Shown: piece by piece, positions 43,470 through 52,504 of the stretch | Position numbering within the stretch: position 1 is the first letter of the stretch | Layout: every line of letters begins with the position of its first letter | NCBI GenBank assembly: GCA_017302795.1 | Contig: JAFLCB010000004.1 | Coordinates: 1-64,000, forward strand | Reading direction: 5' to 3' | From: Deltaproteobacteria bacterium | GTDB taxonomy: Bacteria > Bdellovibrionota > Bdellovibrionia > Bdellovibrionales > JAMPXM01 | DNA: 64,000 bases | Program-made: the position numbers and the translations under genes | Notes under the pieces: model-generated | What the model was told of the DNA's origin: nothing | Database searches by the model: none | Seen by the model: only the letters and a program-made list of their open reading frames with translations

Positions 43470-44267
43470 CTAACTCGCTGCAAGCGCTTGGAAGAACGAT
43501 CGAGCGCTCAAGCCTATGAGAAGTACACCCAAGACCGCAAGTTTGATACGCTGCGGAACCCGGGATTGGAGGAGAAGCCCAAACTGAGAACTAACGACTG
43601 CACCAAGAACAAGCAAACCGACAACGGAATACGAAAACAACGCGCCACCTTCAGGATGCCTAAGCCGTTCGATCGCAAAGGAAGCTGCTCCTGCGATCGA
43701 CGTGAGGCAAAGCGCCCCGATTGACGTCGGCACTACTTGATTTAACGCAATGGCTTTTACTTTGTTAAGGTAGGGAACGATCACAACGCCGCCGCTAACT
43801 CCTGTAAAGCCGCTAGTAATCCCAGCCGCGAAACCAGTCGGATAATCCCATTTTATCGGAATTTCCCGACGATTCCCTTCAATTTTGAAGAAGACTTGAT
43901 ACGCCATCCAAAAGGTGGCGATCGCAAAGCCATACAGCAGATATTTTCCTTCTACGAAGGCAGAGATCTGAACAGCTGACGCGCTTCCAATCATCGAGCA
44001 GGTTCCCAATCGAAGTGATTTCGAAACCGCCATTTCCTGGCGCCGAATAACTCGAATTGAATTGATGAGAGCAACCGGTGCCATTGTCAAAAGTGATGTC
44101 GCAACTGCTTGACGAGGCTCAAGGATAAAGACCATCGGCAAAAGCGGAATCATTATCACGCCACCGCCAACTCCAAAAACTGTTTGAGCAATCCCAACAA
44201 ATGCGCCTATCACTATAACGAAGGGCCATGCAGCTGCCAAATCCGTTAACAAAAAGTTTAGTCCCAT
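43470..44267 (-). CDS. TauE/SafE-family sulfite/anion permease
   Basis: This 265-residue inner-membrane protein starts at ATG 44267, directly after the stop of the preceding gene. About eight hydrophobic segments carry the family repeat: VFGVGGGVIMIPLLPMVF, PRQAVATSLLTMAPVALINSI, and in the second half FTGVSGGVVIVPYLNKV and VVPTSIGALCLTSIAGA. TauE/SafE proteins move sulfite, sulfonates or sulfoacetate; the substrate here is unknown. The helicase starts 10 nt downstream. Confidence 0.88.
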   Translation of the reverse strand: MGLNFLLTDLAAAWPFVIVIGAFVGIAQTVFGVGGGVIMIPLLPMVFILEPRQAVATSLLTMAPVALINSIRVIRRQEMAVSKSLRLGTCSMIGSASAVQISAFVEGKYLLYGFAIATFWMAYQVFFKIEGNRREIPIKWDYPTGFAAGITSGFTGVSGGVVIVPYLNKVKAIALNQVVPTSIGALCLTSIAGAASFAIERLRHPEGGALFSYSVVGLLVLGAVVSSQFGLLLQSRVPQRIKLAVLGVLLIGLSARSFFQALAAS

Positions 44268-44271
44268 ATGT

Positions 44272-45390
44272 TCAACGTTCCACCCATGTGGCCACGACTC
44301 CAAAATGATCGGAAGCAGCAAGGCCCACATCTGGGCCGACAGGATCGGGCAGACCAAAATTTCTAACGGAAGTTAAATGCATGCGCGAAGATTGAGCTGA
44401 CTCAAGGAGGGAGCCGCGCGCAAATAGAAAATCAATCCTTCGCGGCTGACGATCAAACTCACGATACACTTCCAATAGTTCCGGATTTCCGAAGTCCGGT
44501 AGAGGAAACTGAAATCCCTTCTCCTGCTGAATCCGATGATTGGCGGGGTTCAAAACGGGATCCCAGGTCGCTCCGCTACTGGAGCTGCTGGCCGATTGGC
44601 CATTCGCGCGAGCATAGAGATCTTCAAAACCGCTCACGCTTAAAAGTGTTGCGGCAGCTCCAAAAGGAACGGAATTAAAATCCCCGCCGATCAGCACGCC
44701 GTCGTGATCTTTGTCGACCGAGTCCACAACCTCAAGAATTCGGTCCATTTCTGAAAGTCTGCGGTCGCGCGCGTTTTCTAAGAATAGATTGAGACTTTCC
44801 AACTCTTCTTCCCTCACACGTCCTGTCTCAGTTGCTGCGGTTAGCAATCGCAAAAGCTCAGGGAATTTTTCAAATCCATGATGAAGATGAGTGTTGACGA
44901 TCATTAACCGTCCAAGAGATTCGTGAAAGACACTGCTGAACTGCGCGTATCTTTGCTCGTCGAGATGAAAGCTTACCGACTCTCCACTTTTACCAAATCC
45001 ACCGCTGAGTTTTAATTTCTGTGGAACACGTATAGGTAGATCTCGTTGGCGTGCTGCACGTACTGCGCTTCGAACCAGAATGCCAAGACCAGAGGCAAGA
45101 TTATGGGGAAACCCGAGCGAAAAAAATTTAAGTCCACTCTGGTCAACGCAACCTTGAAACTCGCCACCAAGTGCGAGTACCAGATCTTTGCCTTTGACGG
45201 AAACAGGATTTAACTCTTGAAACAAAAAGATGTCGGCATTTATTTCTTCACAATCCCGAAGTGCTTTCCGCCAACGCCGATCGCGACTAGCCGCACTCTC
45301 GAATTCCCGAAACCCAAAAAGTCCGTGCAATGAACCACGACCCGCAAGTCCATGCCAGACGTTAAACGTGGCGATCCGAAAGGATTTCAC
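44272..45390 (-). CDS. Endonuclease/exonuclease/phosphatase (EEP) family hydrolase
   Basis: This 372-residue protein carries the EEP/DNase I-fold signature series: IATFNVWHGL, IFLFQELNPV (metal Glu), MIVNTHLHHGF, LIGGDFNSVPFG (D-x-N) and the final SDHFGVVATW (Asp-His pair). This is a metal-dependent phosphodiesterase; sphingomyelinase-, inositol-phosphatase- and nuclease-type activities all occur in the family. No signal peptide is seen, so it is probably cytosolic. The ends are tight against its neighbours (6 and 4 nt), so it is in one operon with them. Confidence 0.88.
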   Translation of the reverse strand: MKSFRIATFNVWHGLAGRGSLHGLFGFREFESAASRDRRWRKALRDCEEINADIFLFQELNPVSVKGKDLVLALGGEFQGCVDQSGLKFFSLGFPHNLASGLGILVRSAVRAARQRDLPIRVPQKLKLSGGFGKSGESVSFHLDEQRYAQFSSVFHESLGRLMIVNTHLHHGFEKFPELLRLLTAATETGRVREEELESLNLFLENARDRRLSEMDRILEVVDSVDKDHDGVLIGGDFNSVPFGAAATLLSVSGFEDLYARANGQSASSSSSGATWDPVLNPANHRIQQEKGFQFPLPDFGNPELLEVYREFDRQPRRIDFLFARGSLLESAQSSRMHLTSVRNFGLPDPVGPDVGLAASDHFGVVATWVER

Positions 45391-45396
45391 CGCACA

Positions 45397-45957
45397 CTAA
45401 GTTTTGCGATTGTGGATCAAGGGACGAACACCCGATTCGAAAGCCACTTCAATGCGATCAGCAGTTGAAACGGTCACAAAGCCAAGACCAAATGTTGGAT
45501 GCTGAATTGCGGCCGCAACATCGAAGTTGCTCTTCATTCCATAGGGAACAACTTTGGCGACACCGATTTGTTTTTTCAGGCTTTCATACTGTTTCGTGTA
45601 ATCGGCTTTGGTTTCGGCATCTTTTCGAGCCGCAGTTTCGGCTTTCTTTTCCGCTGCTGCCAACCGTCGCTTATCCGCAGCGGCAACGAGACCCGCTGTG
45701 TTTCGTGGCTTTTTCTTCGATTCTTTTTCTGCTCCGTTAGCTGAATCGGCTGAATCGTTTGACATAGAACCTCCATTGGACGCTTCGCCTAGGCGAAGCG
45801 TTTTAGATCTTCCGCAGACTTCGCAGCGAAGCTTTGCAGCTGTCGAACTGAGGTGCGCGAGAACTTTAAAAAAACGTTCTGTTTCGCAAAAAGAGCACTC
45901 TAACGAGATACTTCGAGCGACGGCGGGGAGATCTTTGAATTCGGTCAGTTGAGACAT
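45397..45957 (-). CDS. Zinc-ribbon protein with a charged linker and small C-terminal domain
   Basis: This 186-residue protein has an N-terminal C-x-x-C ... C-x-x-C pair (LECSFCETERFF at residues 20-23 and LRCEVCGRSK at 44-47) that looks like a zinc ribbon. It is followed by a 75-residue Ala/Lys/Glu linker. A C-terminal strand motif (QHPTFGLGFVTVSTADRIEV) resembles the small barrel seen in proteins of the 'G.G.V.....iev.F' type, which bind nucleic acids or transcription partners. The function is unassigned. It is the first gene of the operon with the EEP hydrolase, TauE permease and helicase. Confidence 0.75.
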   Translation of the reverse strand: MSQLTEFKDLPAVARSISLECSFCETERFFKVLAHLSSTAAKLRCEVCGRSKTLRLGEASNGGSMSNDSADSANGAEKESKKKPRNTAGLVAAADKRRLAAAEKKAETAARKDAETKADYTKQYESLKKQIGVAKVVPYGMKSNFDVAAAIQHPTFGLGFVTVSTADRIEVAFESGVRPLIHNRKT

Positions 45958-46061
45958 GAAACAACATTCTACGTTCGGCGCTTCACTTCGTCACGAGACA
46001 TATATGGGAAGCGCCGCTTAATGGCACGATTTCAGGGGCCAGGGCTCAACTAGCGTATGAT

Positions 46062-46514
46062 TTACGCCAAACGGATGGTCTGCCGACCGCCGTTACTCTC
46101 GATCACCAGATAGACTTTCGTCCCATCCTGCATGGCCGGGCTTCCGATACTCATAGTCTGGGGCAGAAGGGCTTGAGTTTCAACCCCCAGTACCTTCGCT
46201 ATTTTCTCGACCGTTCGGTAGCGCGGACGGTCAGTCTTATATTTTAAAGTATGAATATTGGGCTGTGCGATCCCAAGTGCATCCGCCAGTTCACTGTCAC
46301 TCATACCTTTGTTCTGAAGGGTTAAAACGAGACGTTCACCGAAAGCCGTTAAACCTCGCTCAACGCCCGCTAAGGCCGGGCGCCCTAATTTCCCGGTGGC
46401 CTCAATCTCAGAGGAAGCCTTGCCCGCTTTGGCGCGCGCTTTTGGACTCATCTTTGATGCGACTTTGGCATTCTTTGCTTTTACATTTTTCGTTTCTCGA
46501 ACAATTCGCGCCAT
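46062..46514 (-). CDS. XRE-type helix-turn-helix protein
   Basis: This 150-residue protein has a basic tail (residues 1-50, Lys/Ala-rich) followed by a Cro/CI-type HTH (GERLVLTLQNKGMSDSELADA, LGIAQPNIHTLKY, RYRTVEKIAKVLGVETQALLP). The last 25 residues (VYLVIESNGGRQTIRLA) form a short strand domain. No antitoxin or phage context is visible. The basic tail may add non-specific DNA contact. A structured inverted repeat lies 48 bp upstream. Confidence 0.85.
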   Translation of the reverse strand: MARIVRETKNVKAKNAKVASKMSPKARAKAGKASSEIEATGKLGRPALAGVERGLTAFGERLVLTLQNKGMSDSELADALGIAQPNIHTLKYKTDRPRYRTVEKIAKVLGVETQALLPQTMSIGSPAMQDGTKVYLVIESNGGRQTIRLA

Positions 46515-46561
46515 TTTCGCACCCCGTTAATTCTACTTACCGATTTTTAACCAACAGCCAT

Positions 46562-46596
46562 TCTTAGCACGGCCGAAAGGCCGTGAAACGCTAAGA
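46562..46596. other. Structured two-part hairpin between genes
   Basis: Outer arms TCTTAGC (46562-46568) and GCTAAGA (46590-46596) enclose ACGGCC-GAAA-GGCCGT (46569-46584) with a 5-nt one-sided bulge. It lies after the stop of the gene at 46613 and upstream of the HTH gene, both on the minus strand. It could be a terminator without T-run or an RNA regulatory element. Confidence 0.5.
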
Positions 46597-46612
46597 TTCG
46601 GCAAAGGGGTGA

Positions 46613-47527
46613 TCAAGCTCGAGGCGGAGTGTTTTTATAGACAGTCAGAGCTGCGCCCAGAGGTTTTTCTACGGTTTCAGCGCCGTCGATGTAGTAAGGT
46701 CCTTCACCTGCCTCGAGCCGTCTTTGAAACGAAATCAAAGAGGATTCTACAGTTGGCTCGACATTGAAACCGGCTGGTGAATAGTGATGACCAAAATTTC
46801 TAGCGTCTTTCTTTTCAAAAAACTGCGACCACAGTTTTGCTTCTACCTCAACTCGATACGTTAATGTGTGGGAGTAAGAATGAACCGGAGTGAATGCGGT
46901 TAAAACTTCGAAATCACCGTAGTGCGCATGAAGCCTGACCGAAGGCGAAGTCCATTGAGTCATTCCGCAAACTTTTTGGACATTCGCGTACCAGAGGCCA
47001 AATCCCTTAGAAAGAAATCCGATGCCGTAATACTGGTGTTCTTTCGGTAAAATAGAATTCACCGAGCACAAATTGTGAGCCACCCACTCACCTTTGTCTG
47101 ACATTGTCGGGATGATTATGAAAAGTGAAAGCGGTGTCCACTCTTCTTCTTTGACAGCTGCATCGTCGGCAACGCCCAAAGCTTCGCGAACAGCGGGAGG
47201 AAGACTTTCTGTTCTAGCCGCAAAGCCTGCAACAAAACCAGGGACGATCGCGCAATCATAAAACACCCAGCGCGGCATCTCCATCCCGCTTGGACCAAAT
47301 GCCATCGTTTCCAATCGAAGAATGCGATCAGCAAACTTAACCTGATCCATTTCAAGCGGATTTTTATAGAGAACTTTGTGGGGAAACCAATCCAGCGATT
47401 TGTGTAGGCCGCCGGGATTCGGCATTCTGTTTTCAGGCCGAACGAAGACATAGGGCCGTACATCAGCGTCTCGCATCCAACCAAGTTTCGGGTGATCAAA
47501 GATCGGATGCTTATGGCCTGATTTCAT
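46613..47527 (-). CDS. Hypothetical cytosolic protein
   Basis: This 304-residue protein has no signal peptide or membrane segment. It is rich in aromatic residues and strands (MEMPRWVFYDCAIVPGFVAG, YGIGFLSKGFGLWYANVQKV, FEVLTAFTPVHSYSHTLTYRV). The overall look recalls beta-barrel enzymes of the acetoacetate-decarboxylase type, but I see no decisive motif, so the family is left open. It begins 15 nt after the LOG gene on the same strand and is probably cotranscribed with LOG and fumarase. Confidence 0.72.
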   Translation of the reverse strand: MKSGHKHPIFDHPKLGWMRDADVRPYVFVRPENRMPNPGGLHKSLDWFPHKVLYKNPLEMDQVKFADRILRLETMAFGPSGMEMPRWVFYDCAIVPGFVAGFAARTESLPPAVREALGVADDAAVKEEEWTPLSLFIIIPTMSDKGEWVAHNLCSVNSILPKEHQYYGIGFLSKGFGLWYANVQKVCGMTQWTSPSVRLHAHYGDFEVLTAFTPVHSYSHTLTYRVEVEAKLWSQFFEKKDARNFGHHYSPAGFNVEPTVESSLISFQRRLEAGEGPYYIDGAETVEKPLGAALTVYKNTPPRA

Positions 47528-47542
47528 TGCGGAACGCTCCCG

Positions 47543-48088
47543 TTAAATCGACCCTTTTTCAAGGCATTTAAAAGCGTCACGACTGTTGGCGACCACTTCA
47601 AAAATTGCCATGGCTCCTGAACGAACCACTTTTCGACGTTCAAGGTCGCGATAAGAATCTAAGGTAGAATCCCAGAAACCATCGATATTGACAAACACGA
47701 TAGGTTTATCGAGCTCGCCTAGACCTTTCCACGTGATCACTTCCAGCGCTTCGTCGAGGGTTCCAAACCCACCAGGGAAGACGAAGAACACATCGCTTTC
47801 GTCAATGAACCAACGTTTTCTTTCGAAAAGATCTTTCACGATCACAAGTTCATGAAGCCCCTTGTGCCCGACTTCAAAGGTTTCATTCAAATGCTTTGTG
47901 ATCGCACCCCGAACCTTGGTGCCGCGTTTCAATGCTGCATCGGCAAAGTAGCCCATGAGGCCATTGCGATGGCCACCGTACAAAAGCTCACCGCCCCGCG
48001 CTTTCAATTCATCACAGAAAATTTCCGCTTCTCGAAGAATCGCTGACGGAAGCCCTTCGCTAGCGGAGCAAAATACACAGGCCTTCAT
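47543..48088 (-). CDS. LOG-family protein (cytokinin riboside 5'-monophosphate phosphoribohydrolase-like)
   Basis: This 181-residue Rossmann-like protein has N-terminal [13 protein letters not shown] and [21 protein letters not shown]. The catalytic elements are FERKRWF (the conserved Arg-Lys) and [16 protein letters not shown] (P-G-G-x-G-T-x-x-E, about residues 105-113). LOG-type enzymes release adenine-type bases from nucleoside 5'-monophosphates. Its ATG overlaps the fumarase stop by 4 nt. Confidence 0.92.
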   Translation of the reverse strand: MKACVFCSASEGLPSAILREAEIFCDELKARGGELLYGGHRNGLMGYFADAALKRGTKVRGAITKHLNETFEVGHKGLHELVIVKDLFERKRWFIDESDVFFVFPGGFGTLDEALEVITWKGLGELDKPIVFVNIDGFWDSTLDSYRDLERRKVVRSGAMAIFEVVANSRDAFKCLEKGSI

Positions 48089-49485
48089 GACTTAATTGGT
48101 CCCAACATATCTTCCGGGCGAACTAGTTGATCAAATTTCGCGGGATCCATGAGGCCAAGTTTCTGAGCCGCATCTTTAAGCGTCGTATCGTTTTCGTGAG
48201 CGTACTTTGCGACCTTTGCCGCGTTGTCGTAGCCGATGTGTGGATTCAAAGCCGTGACTAACATGAGTGAATTATCGAGATGGCGCTTCACTTGCGGCTT
48301 ATTTACTTCAATCCCTCGAATGCAATGCTCTTCGAATGACAAACAAGAATCTCCTAAAAGACGAATCGAATTTAAAACATTGAAAACGATCAACGGCTTG
48401 AAGACATTCAATTCAAAGTGCCCATTCATTCCACCGACAGCGACCGCCATGTCGTTACCTACCACTTGCGCACAAACCATCGTCATAGCTTCGCTCTGTG
48501 TGGGGTTTACTTTCCCTGGCATAATGGAAGACCCCGGCTCGTTCGCTGGAAGGTTCAATTCACCGATCCCTGACCGCGGTCCCGAGCCAAGAAGTCGAAT
48601 ATCGTTGGCAATTTTCATCAATGCACACGCAGCCGTCTTCAGTGAGCCAGAAAGTTGAACCAATGGATCATGCGAAGCCAAGGCCGCAAACTTATTCGGA
48701 GCGGTCACAAAGGGAAGTCCTGTTTCTTTTGCTATTCGCGCGGCAGACTTCACAGCAAACTCCGGGTGAGTATTAAGTCCCGTGCCCACCGCAGTCCCGC
48801 CGAGAGCTAATTCGTAGATGTGGCCGAGGTCCCATTCAAATCTGGCGAGGCATTGATCGAGCTGAGTGACATAACCAGAAAATTCTTGGCCAAGGGTCAA
48901 CGGCGTTGCATCCATTAAATGGGTCCGACCGATTTTCACGATCGCTTTGTATTCTTCAGCCTTTTTGTTTAGGCCTTGGCGAAGCGTCTTGAACGCCGGT
49001 AGGAGATGACCGTTGACTCGCTCCGCAACCGCAATGTGCATCGCCGTTGGAAAGGTGTCGTTGGAACTTTGTGCTTTATTAACGTCGTCGTTCGGGTGGA
49101 CGCCTTTTGTTCCGCGCACTCCGCCGAGGATTTCGATCGCGCGATTGGCGATGACTTCATTGGTGTTCATATTTGTTTGAGTACCAGATCCAGTTTGCCA
49201 AACGACCAACGGAAACTCTTGATCTAGTTTTCCAGCGATAACTTCGTCAGCTGCCTTGACGATCGCATCGCCTTTTTCTTTGGCCAAGAGTCCGAGCTCC
49301 ATATTGACCAAGGCTGCTGCTTTCTTTAGCACTCCAAGCGCACGAATCATTTCCCTTGGGAATCTGTCGCCACCAATTTTAAAATGTTCAAGCGAGCGCT
49401 GAGTCTGCGCACCCCAAAGGCTTGCTGCAGGAACTTTGATGTCGCCCATCGAGTCTTTTTCAAGCCGAAATTCGCCTGTGCCCAT
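48085..49485 (-). CDS. fumC: Fumarate hydratase, class II
   Basis: This 466-residue tetrameric TCA-cycle enzyme interconverts fumarate and malate. Family signatures include [75 protein letters not shown] and the active-site loop [17 protein letters not shown]. Length and motifs are complete. GGGAG lies four bases before the ATG. It heads an operon with LOG and an unknown gene. Confidence 0.97.
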   Translation of the reverse strand: MGTGEFRLEKDSMGDIKVPAASLWGAQTQRSLEHFKIGGDRFPREMIRALGVLKKAAALVNMELGLLAKEKGDAIVKAADEVIAGKLDQEFPLVVWQTGSGTQTNMNTNEVIANRAIEILGGVRGTKGVHPNDDVNKAQSSNDTFPTAMHIAVAERVNGHLLPAFKTLRQGLNKKAEEYKAIVKIGRTHLMDATPLTLGQEFSGYVTQLDQCLARFEWDLGHIYELALGGTAVGTGLNTHPEFAVKSAARIAKETGLPFVTAPNKFAALASHDPLVQLSGSLKTAACALMKIANDIRLLGSGPRSGIGELNLPANEPGSSIMPGKVNPTQSEAMTMVCAQVVGNDMAVAVGGMNGHFELNVFKPLIVFNVLNSIRLLGDSCLSFEEHCIRGIEVNKPQVKRHLDNSLMLVTALNPHIGYDNAAKVAKYAHENDTTLKDAAQKLGLMDPAKFDQLVRPEDMLGPIKS

Positions 49486-49583
49486 AATTCTCCCGTGAAG
49501 AAGTCTGAGCTCAAACTATTGAAAATTGCTGCCATTGTCATCTGACAACCTGGTCATGAGGCGACGTTGACCTCCGAAAAGGG

Positions 49584-50351
49584 CTACGGCGACCGCACTA
49601 GGTGCGTCACGCTGGCCTGTGCTGTGGGATAAATGACCATTTCTTGGATATTCACATGACTCGGCCGCGACAGAGACCACGAAATACATTCGGCCAAATC
49701 CTCTGGCAACAGCGCCTGATAACCTTCGTATTCCCGCTTTGCGCGCTCGGCATCCTGATAGCGAACCAAAGAAAATTCTGTTGCCACTTTACCAGGCTCA
49801 ATATTTGTCACGCGAACACCTGTGCCTTGAAGATCTAAACGCAAACCCTCGGTCAAGGAGCGAACCGCGGCCTTCGTCGCGCAATAAACACCTCCACCTG
49901 GGTAAGTCCAAATCCCAGCAACCGAACCAAGATTCACGATGTGACCGCAATTGGGCTTCAAAAAATCAAGCGCACCACGAGTGACATAGAGTAGACCCAT
50001 CACATTCGTTTCAAACATTCGTTCCCAATCTTCCACCTTAGCTTTGTCCATGGGGTCCACTCCGCTCGCAAGTCCGGCATTATTTATCAATACCGTGACG
50101 GAACTGAAGACGGTGGATAAATCAGGACGAGCAAAAAACTCGGCAACAGCGGTTTTTTCGGTCACATCCAAAGTGACAGCGTACACCTCCCTTGCCCCTC
50201 GTCCTACACATTCGCTTTTCAAGCTTTCCAGTCGATCCTGTCGGCGAGCGCAAAGAATTAAACTGTACCCCTCACTTGCCAAGCGGAGCGCTGTCGCATG
50301 ACCAATTCCCGAGCTCGCTCCAGTGATTAACGCAAAATTCTGCCTGGCCAT
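49584..50351 (-). CDS. SDR oxidoreductase (YdfG/serine dehydrogenase-like)
   Basis: This 255-residue classical SDR has TGASSGIGHATALRLA (NADP site), the ARR that favours NADP, LINNAGLASG, catalytic Ser in VNLGSVAGIW and Tyr-Lys in YCATKAAV, and IEPGKVATEF. The C-terminal AECISWSLSRPSHVNIQEMVIYPTAQ is typical of YdfG-type dehydrogenases acting on 3-hydroxy acids and serine. Its start lies 26 bp downstream of the PBP1C stop. Unlike the SDR at 12882, its catalytic residues are intact. Confidence 0.92.
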   Translation of the reverse strand: MARQNFALITGASSGIGHATALRLASEGYSLILCARRQDRLESLKSECVGRGAREVYAVTLDVTEKTAVAEFFARPDLSTVFSSVTVLINNAGLASGVDPMDKAKVEDWERMFETNVMGLLYVTRGALDFLKPNCGHIVNLGSVAGIWTYPGGGVYCATKAAVRSLTEGLRLDLQGTGVRVTNIEPGKVATEFSLVRYQDAERAKREYEGYQALLPEDLAECISWSLSRPSHVNIQEMVIYPTAQASVTHLVRSP

Positions 50352-50377
50352 TTTTCCTCGCTTACTGATTTCTTAAG

Positions 50378-52504
50378 CTATCGAACGACAAAACTGACTT
50401 CGTCGACGGTTTGATTTTTTCCGCTTCCCACTTTCGGTCCACGAAGCTCAATTTTATGCCGACCCTTTTTCGGCATCCAAAATCGCGTTTCTGATGCCGA
50501 GCCAAGCTTGAGGCCGTTCACGTAAAAATTCATATCGCGACTTGCTCCCTCGGCACGCAACGGAACAAGTTGCGATTCTTTGGGAATGTCTGGATCAAGT
50601 CCGATCAGCATGTCTTTCACCGGATACTGAATTCTAGCAATTGATCGCCTCACAAGCGGTCTCTCGGGTGTGAGATAATACATCCTTGGATCTTCCGGCA
50701 AACGATCTTTATGTAGACCCAGCATAAGGCTTCGCCACAAGGGCGCAGCACCTGAGATCCCACTTACATTCCACATTGGATCGCCGTTAAAGTTTCCCAC
50801 CCAAACTGCAACCGTGTACTCGCTTGTATAGCCGACACACCAATTGTCCCGCATGTCTTTGCTGGTTCCGGTTTTTACGGCAGCCGGAAATGGCAACTGC
50901 AAAAGCGAATGAATTCCAAATGTGAAGCGACGATTTTCGGGAACCGAAAGACTTTCGAATAGCTTGCGCTTGGTGTTTTCAGAATAAATGGCGGAACCGC
51001 TGTACAAAGAAAAATGTCGATAACCTTGAGCAAGTTCCCACAGTGTCGCGTCCACAGTTCCAAGTGCTAAGCTCGGCCCATACATATCCTCTGTCATCAA
51101 CTTTTCAAAACCAAGAACCTTTAGTCTTTCGACCACACGACGTTCACCGACGAGATCCAACGTACGGACGGCGGGAACATTGAGGCTCGAAGCAAGTGCC
51201 TCGGCAGCGCCAACCGCACCGCGAAACTGGTAGTCGTAGTTCCGGGGTTGGTAAACTTGGCCACTGCCTACAGCAACATTTTCCGGAGAATCCATCAAAA
51301 GCGTTGTGGTCGCGAGGACATCGAGTTCAAATGCTTCAGCATAAACGAACGGTTTGATTGTCGACCCCAGTTGCCGTCGACTTTGAATGCCGTCAACTTG
51401 CACAGCAGTCGAAGCATCGGGGCCACCGTTTGCGACATAGGCAAGTGGCTTACCGGTGCGTGTCTCTAAAACAAGAACCGCCCCATCCCCAACATTTTGA
51501 TGGCGGAGTTCGTTCAGCTGTTCTTTCAGCAAATCCATCGCCAACTTTTGGATCTGATAATCAAGCGTCGTTTCGATGACCGACAAAGAGCGCGGACCTG
51601 AAACTGCCGGCTGAAAATTTCCAGCCATAAAACGATTTGATACAACGGGAACCAGGCGGCGTTCTCGAACTATTTTAAATGGACGATCCAGCGAATCATC
51701 CAACAGCAGTTGCACATCCTGACAATGCTCCACACCGAGCATCGCACATGCTCGTCGCCCAACCTTCAATTTGGGAGCATTGGGAGAGCGGATCAGAGAT
51801 ACCAATATTGCAGATTCCGGCAAGTTCAGCGCCAAAGGTGATTTCGAAAAAAATCCGTGACTGGCCGCCCTTAAACCTACGACCTCGCCACGAAACGACA
51901 CACGATTGATATAGGCCTCAAGAATTTCGTCTTTGGACCACTTCAATTCAAGCGCTGTGGCACTCGCAAGTTGCGAAAGCTTTTTCACAATTCTCTGGTT
52001 TGAAAAATAGGACGACCATCCAGGGACGGATTGCTGCCCTTCAGATACAGACTTTACCATCTGCATGGTAATCGTACTTGCGCCCCGGTTAAAATCACCC
52101 TTCGTCCCGGACCACGCCGCAGAGAGAAGTGCCAAGGGATCGACACCGAAATGATGGTGAAAGCGGCGATCTTCCGCGAGTATCAACAGGTCTAAAAACC
52201 CGGCGGATACTTCGTCGAGCTTGACCCAGTCAAGACTTCGTTGATCTTGGCCGGTGCGAATGGATTCCAGGGCCCGCCCCTGTCGATCCACAAGCCATTG
52301 ATCGGATGGCTTGTGGCTTAAGCGAACCGCAGCAAACTCAGGGAGAGCGCGATACCGAACGGCGACGTTGACCGTAAACAGCGCCGCCAGTCCGATACCT
52401 AAAATTAGAAGTCCGACCTTTAAAGCACGACCAAGCCCGACCTTACGAACGGGTTTGCGACGTTCAAAATCTGAAAAATCAAGGTGCAATGAACCAGTCT
52501 GCAA
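50378..52504 (-). CDS. pbpC: Penicillin-binding protein 1C (bifunctional glycosyltransferase/transpeptidase)
   Basis: This protein of about 708 residues begins with a short cytosolic basic part and one membrane anchor (VGLLILGIGLAALFTVNVAV). The glycosyltransferase domain has LAEDRRFHHHFGVDPLALL and RGASTITMQMVK. The transpeptidase domain has the SxxK serine in QLGSTIKPFVYAEA (residue about 381), SLNVPAVRTL and KTGTSKDMRDNW. A C-terminal BiPBP-type domain ends in DEVSFVVR. Start choice: TTG 52504 with GCGAGG at six bases, overlapping the A2M gene by 26 bp. ATG 52549 needs a 71-bp overlap. PBP1C next to a bacterial alpha-2-macroglobulin is a conserved pairing (YfhM-PbpC in E. coli). Confidence 0.94.
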   Translation of the reverse strand: MQTGSLHLDFSDFERRKPVRKVGLGRALKVGLLILGIGLAALFTVNVAVRYRALPEFAAVRLSHKPSDQWLVDRQGRALESIRTGQDQRSLDWVKLDEVSAGFLDLLILAEDRRFHHHFGVDPLALLSAAWSGTKGDFNRGASTITMQMVKSVSEGQQSVPGWSSYFSNQRIVKKLSQLASATALELKWSKDEILEAYINRVSFRGEVVGLRAASHGFFSKSPLALNLPESAILVSLIRSPNAPKLKVGRRACAMLGVEHCQDVQLLLDDSLDRPFKIVRERRLVPVVSNRFMAGNFQPAVSGPRSLSVIETTLDYQIQKLAMDLLKEQLNELRHQNVGDGAVLVLETRTGKPLAYVANGGPDASTAVQVDGIQSRRQLGSTIKPFVYAEAFELDVLATTTLLMDSPENVAVGSGQVYQPRNYDYQFRGAVGAAEALASSLNVPAVRTLDLVGERRVVERLKVLGFEKLMTEDMYGPSLALGTVDATLWELAQGYRHFSLYSGSAIYSENTKRKLFESLSVPENRRFTFGIHSLLQLPFPAAVKTGTSKDMRDNWCVGYTSEYTVAVWVGNFNGDPMWNVSGISGAAPLWRSLMLGLHKDRLPEDPRMYYLTPERPLVRRSIARIQYPVKDMLIGLDPDIPKESQLVPLRAEGASRDMNFYVNGLKLGSASETRFWMPKKGRHKIELRGPKVGSGKNQTVDEVSFVVR

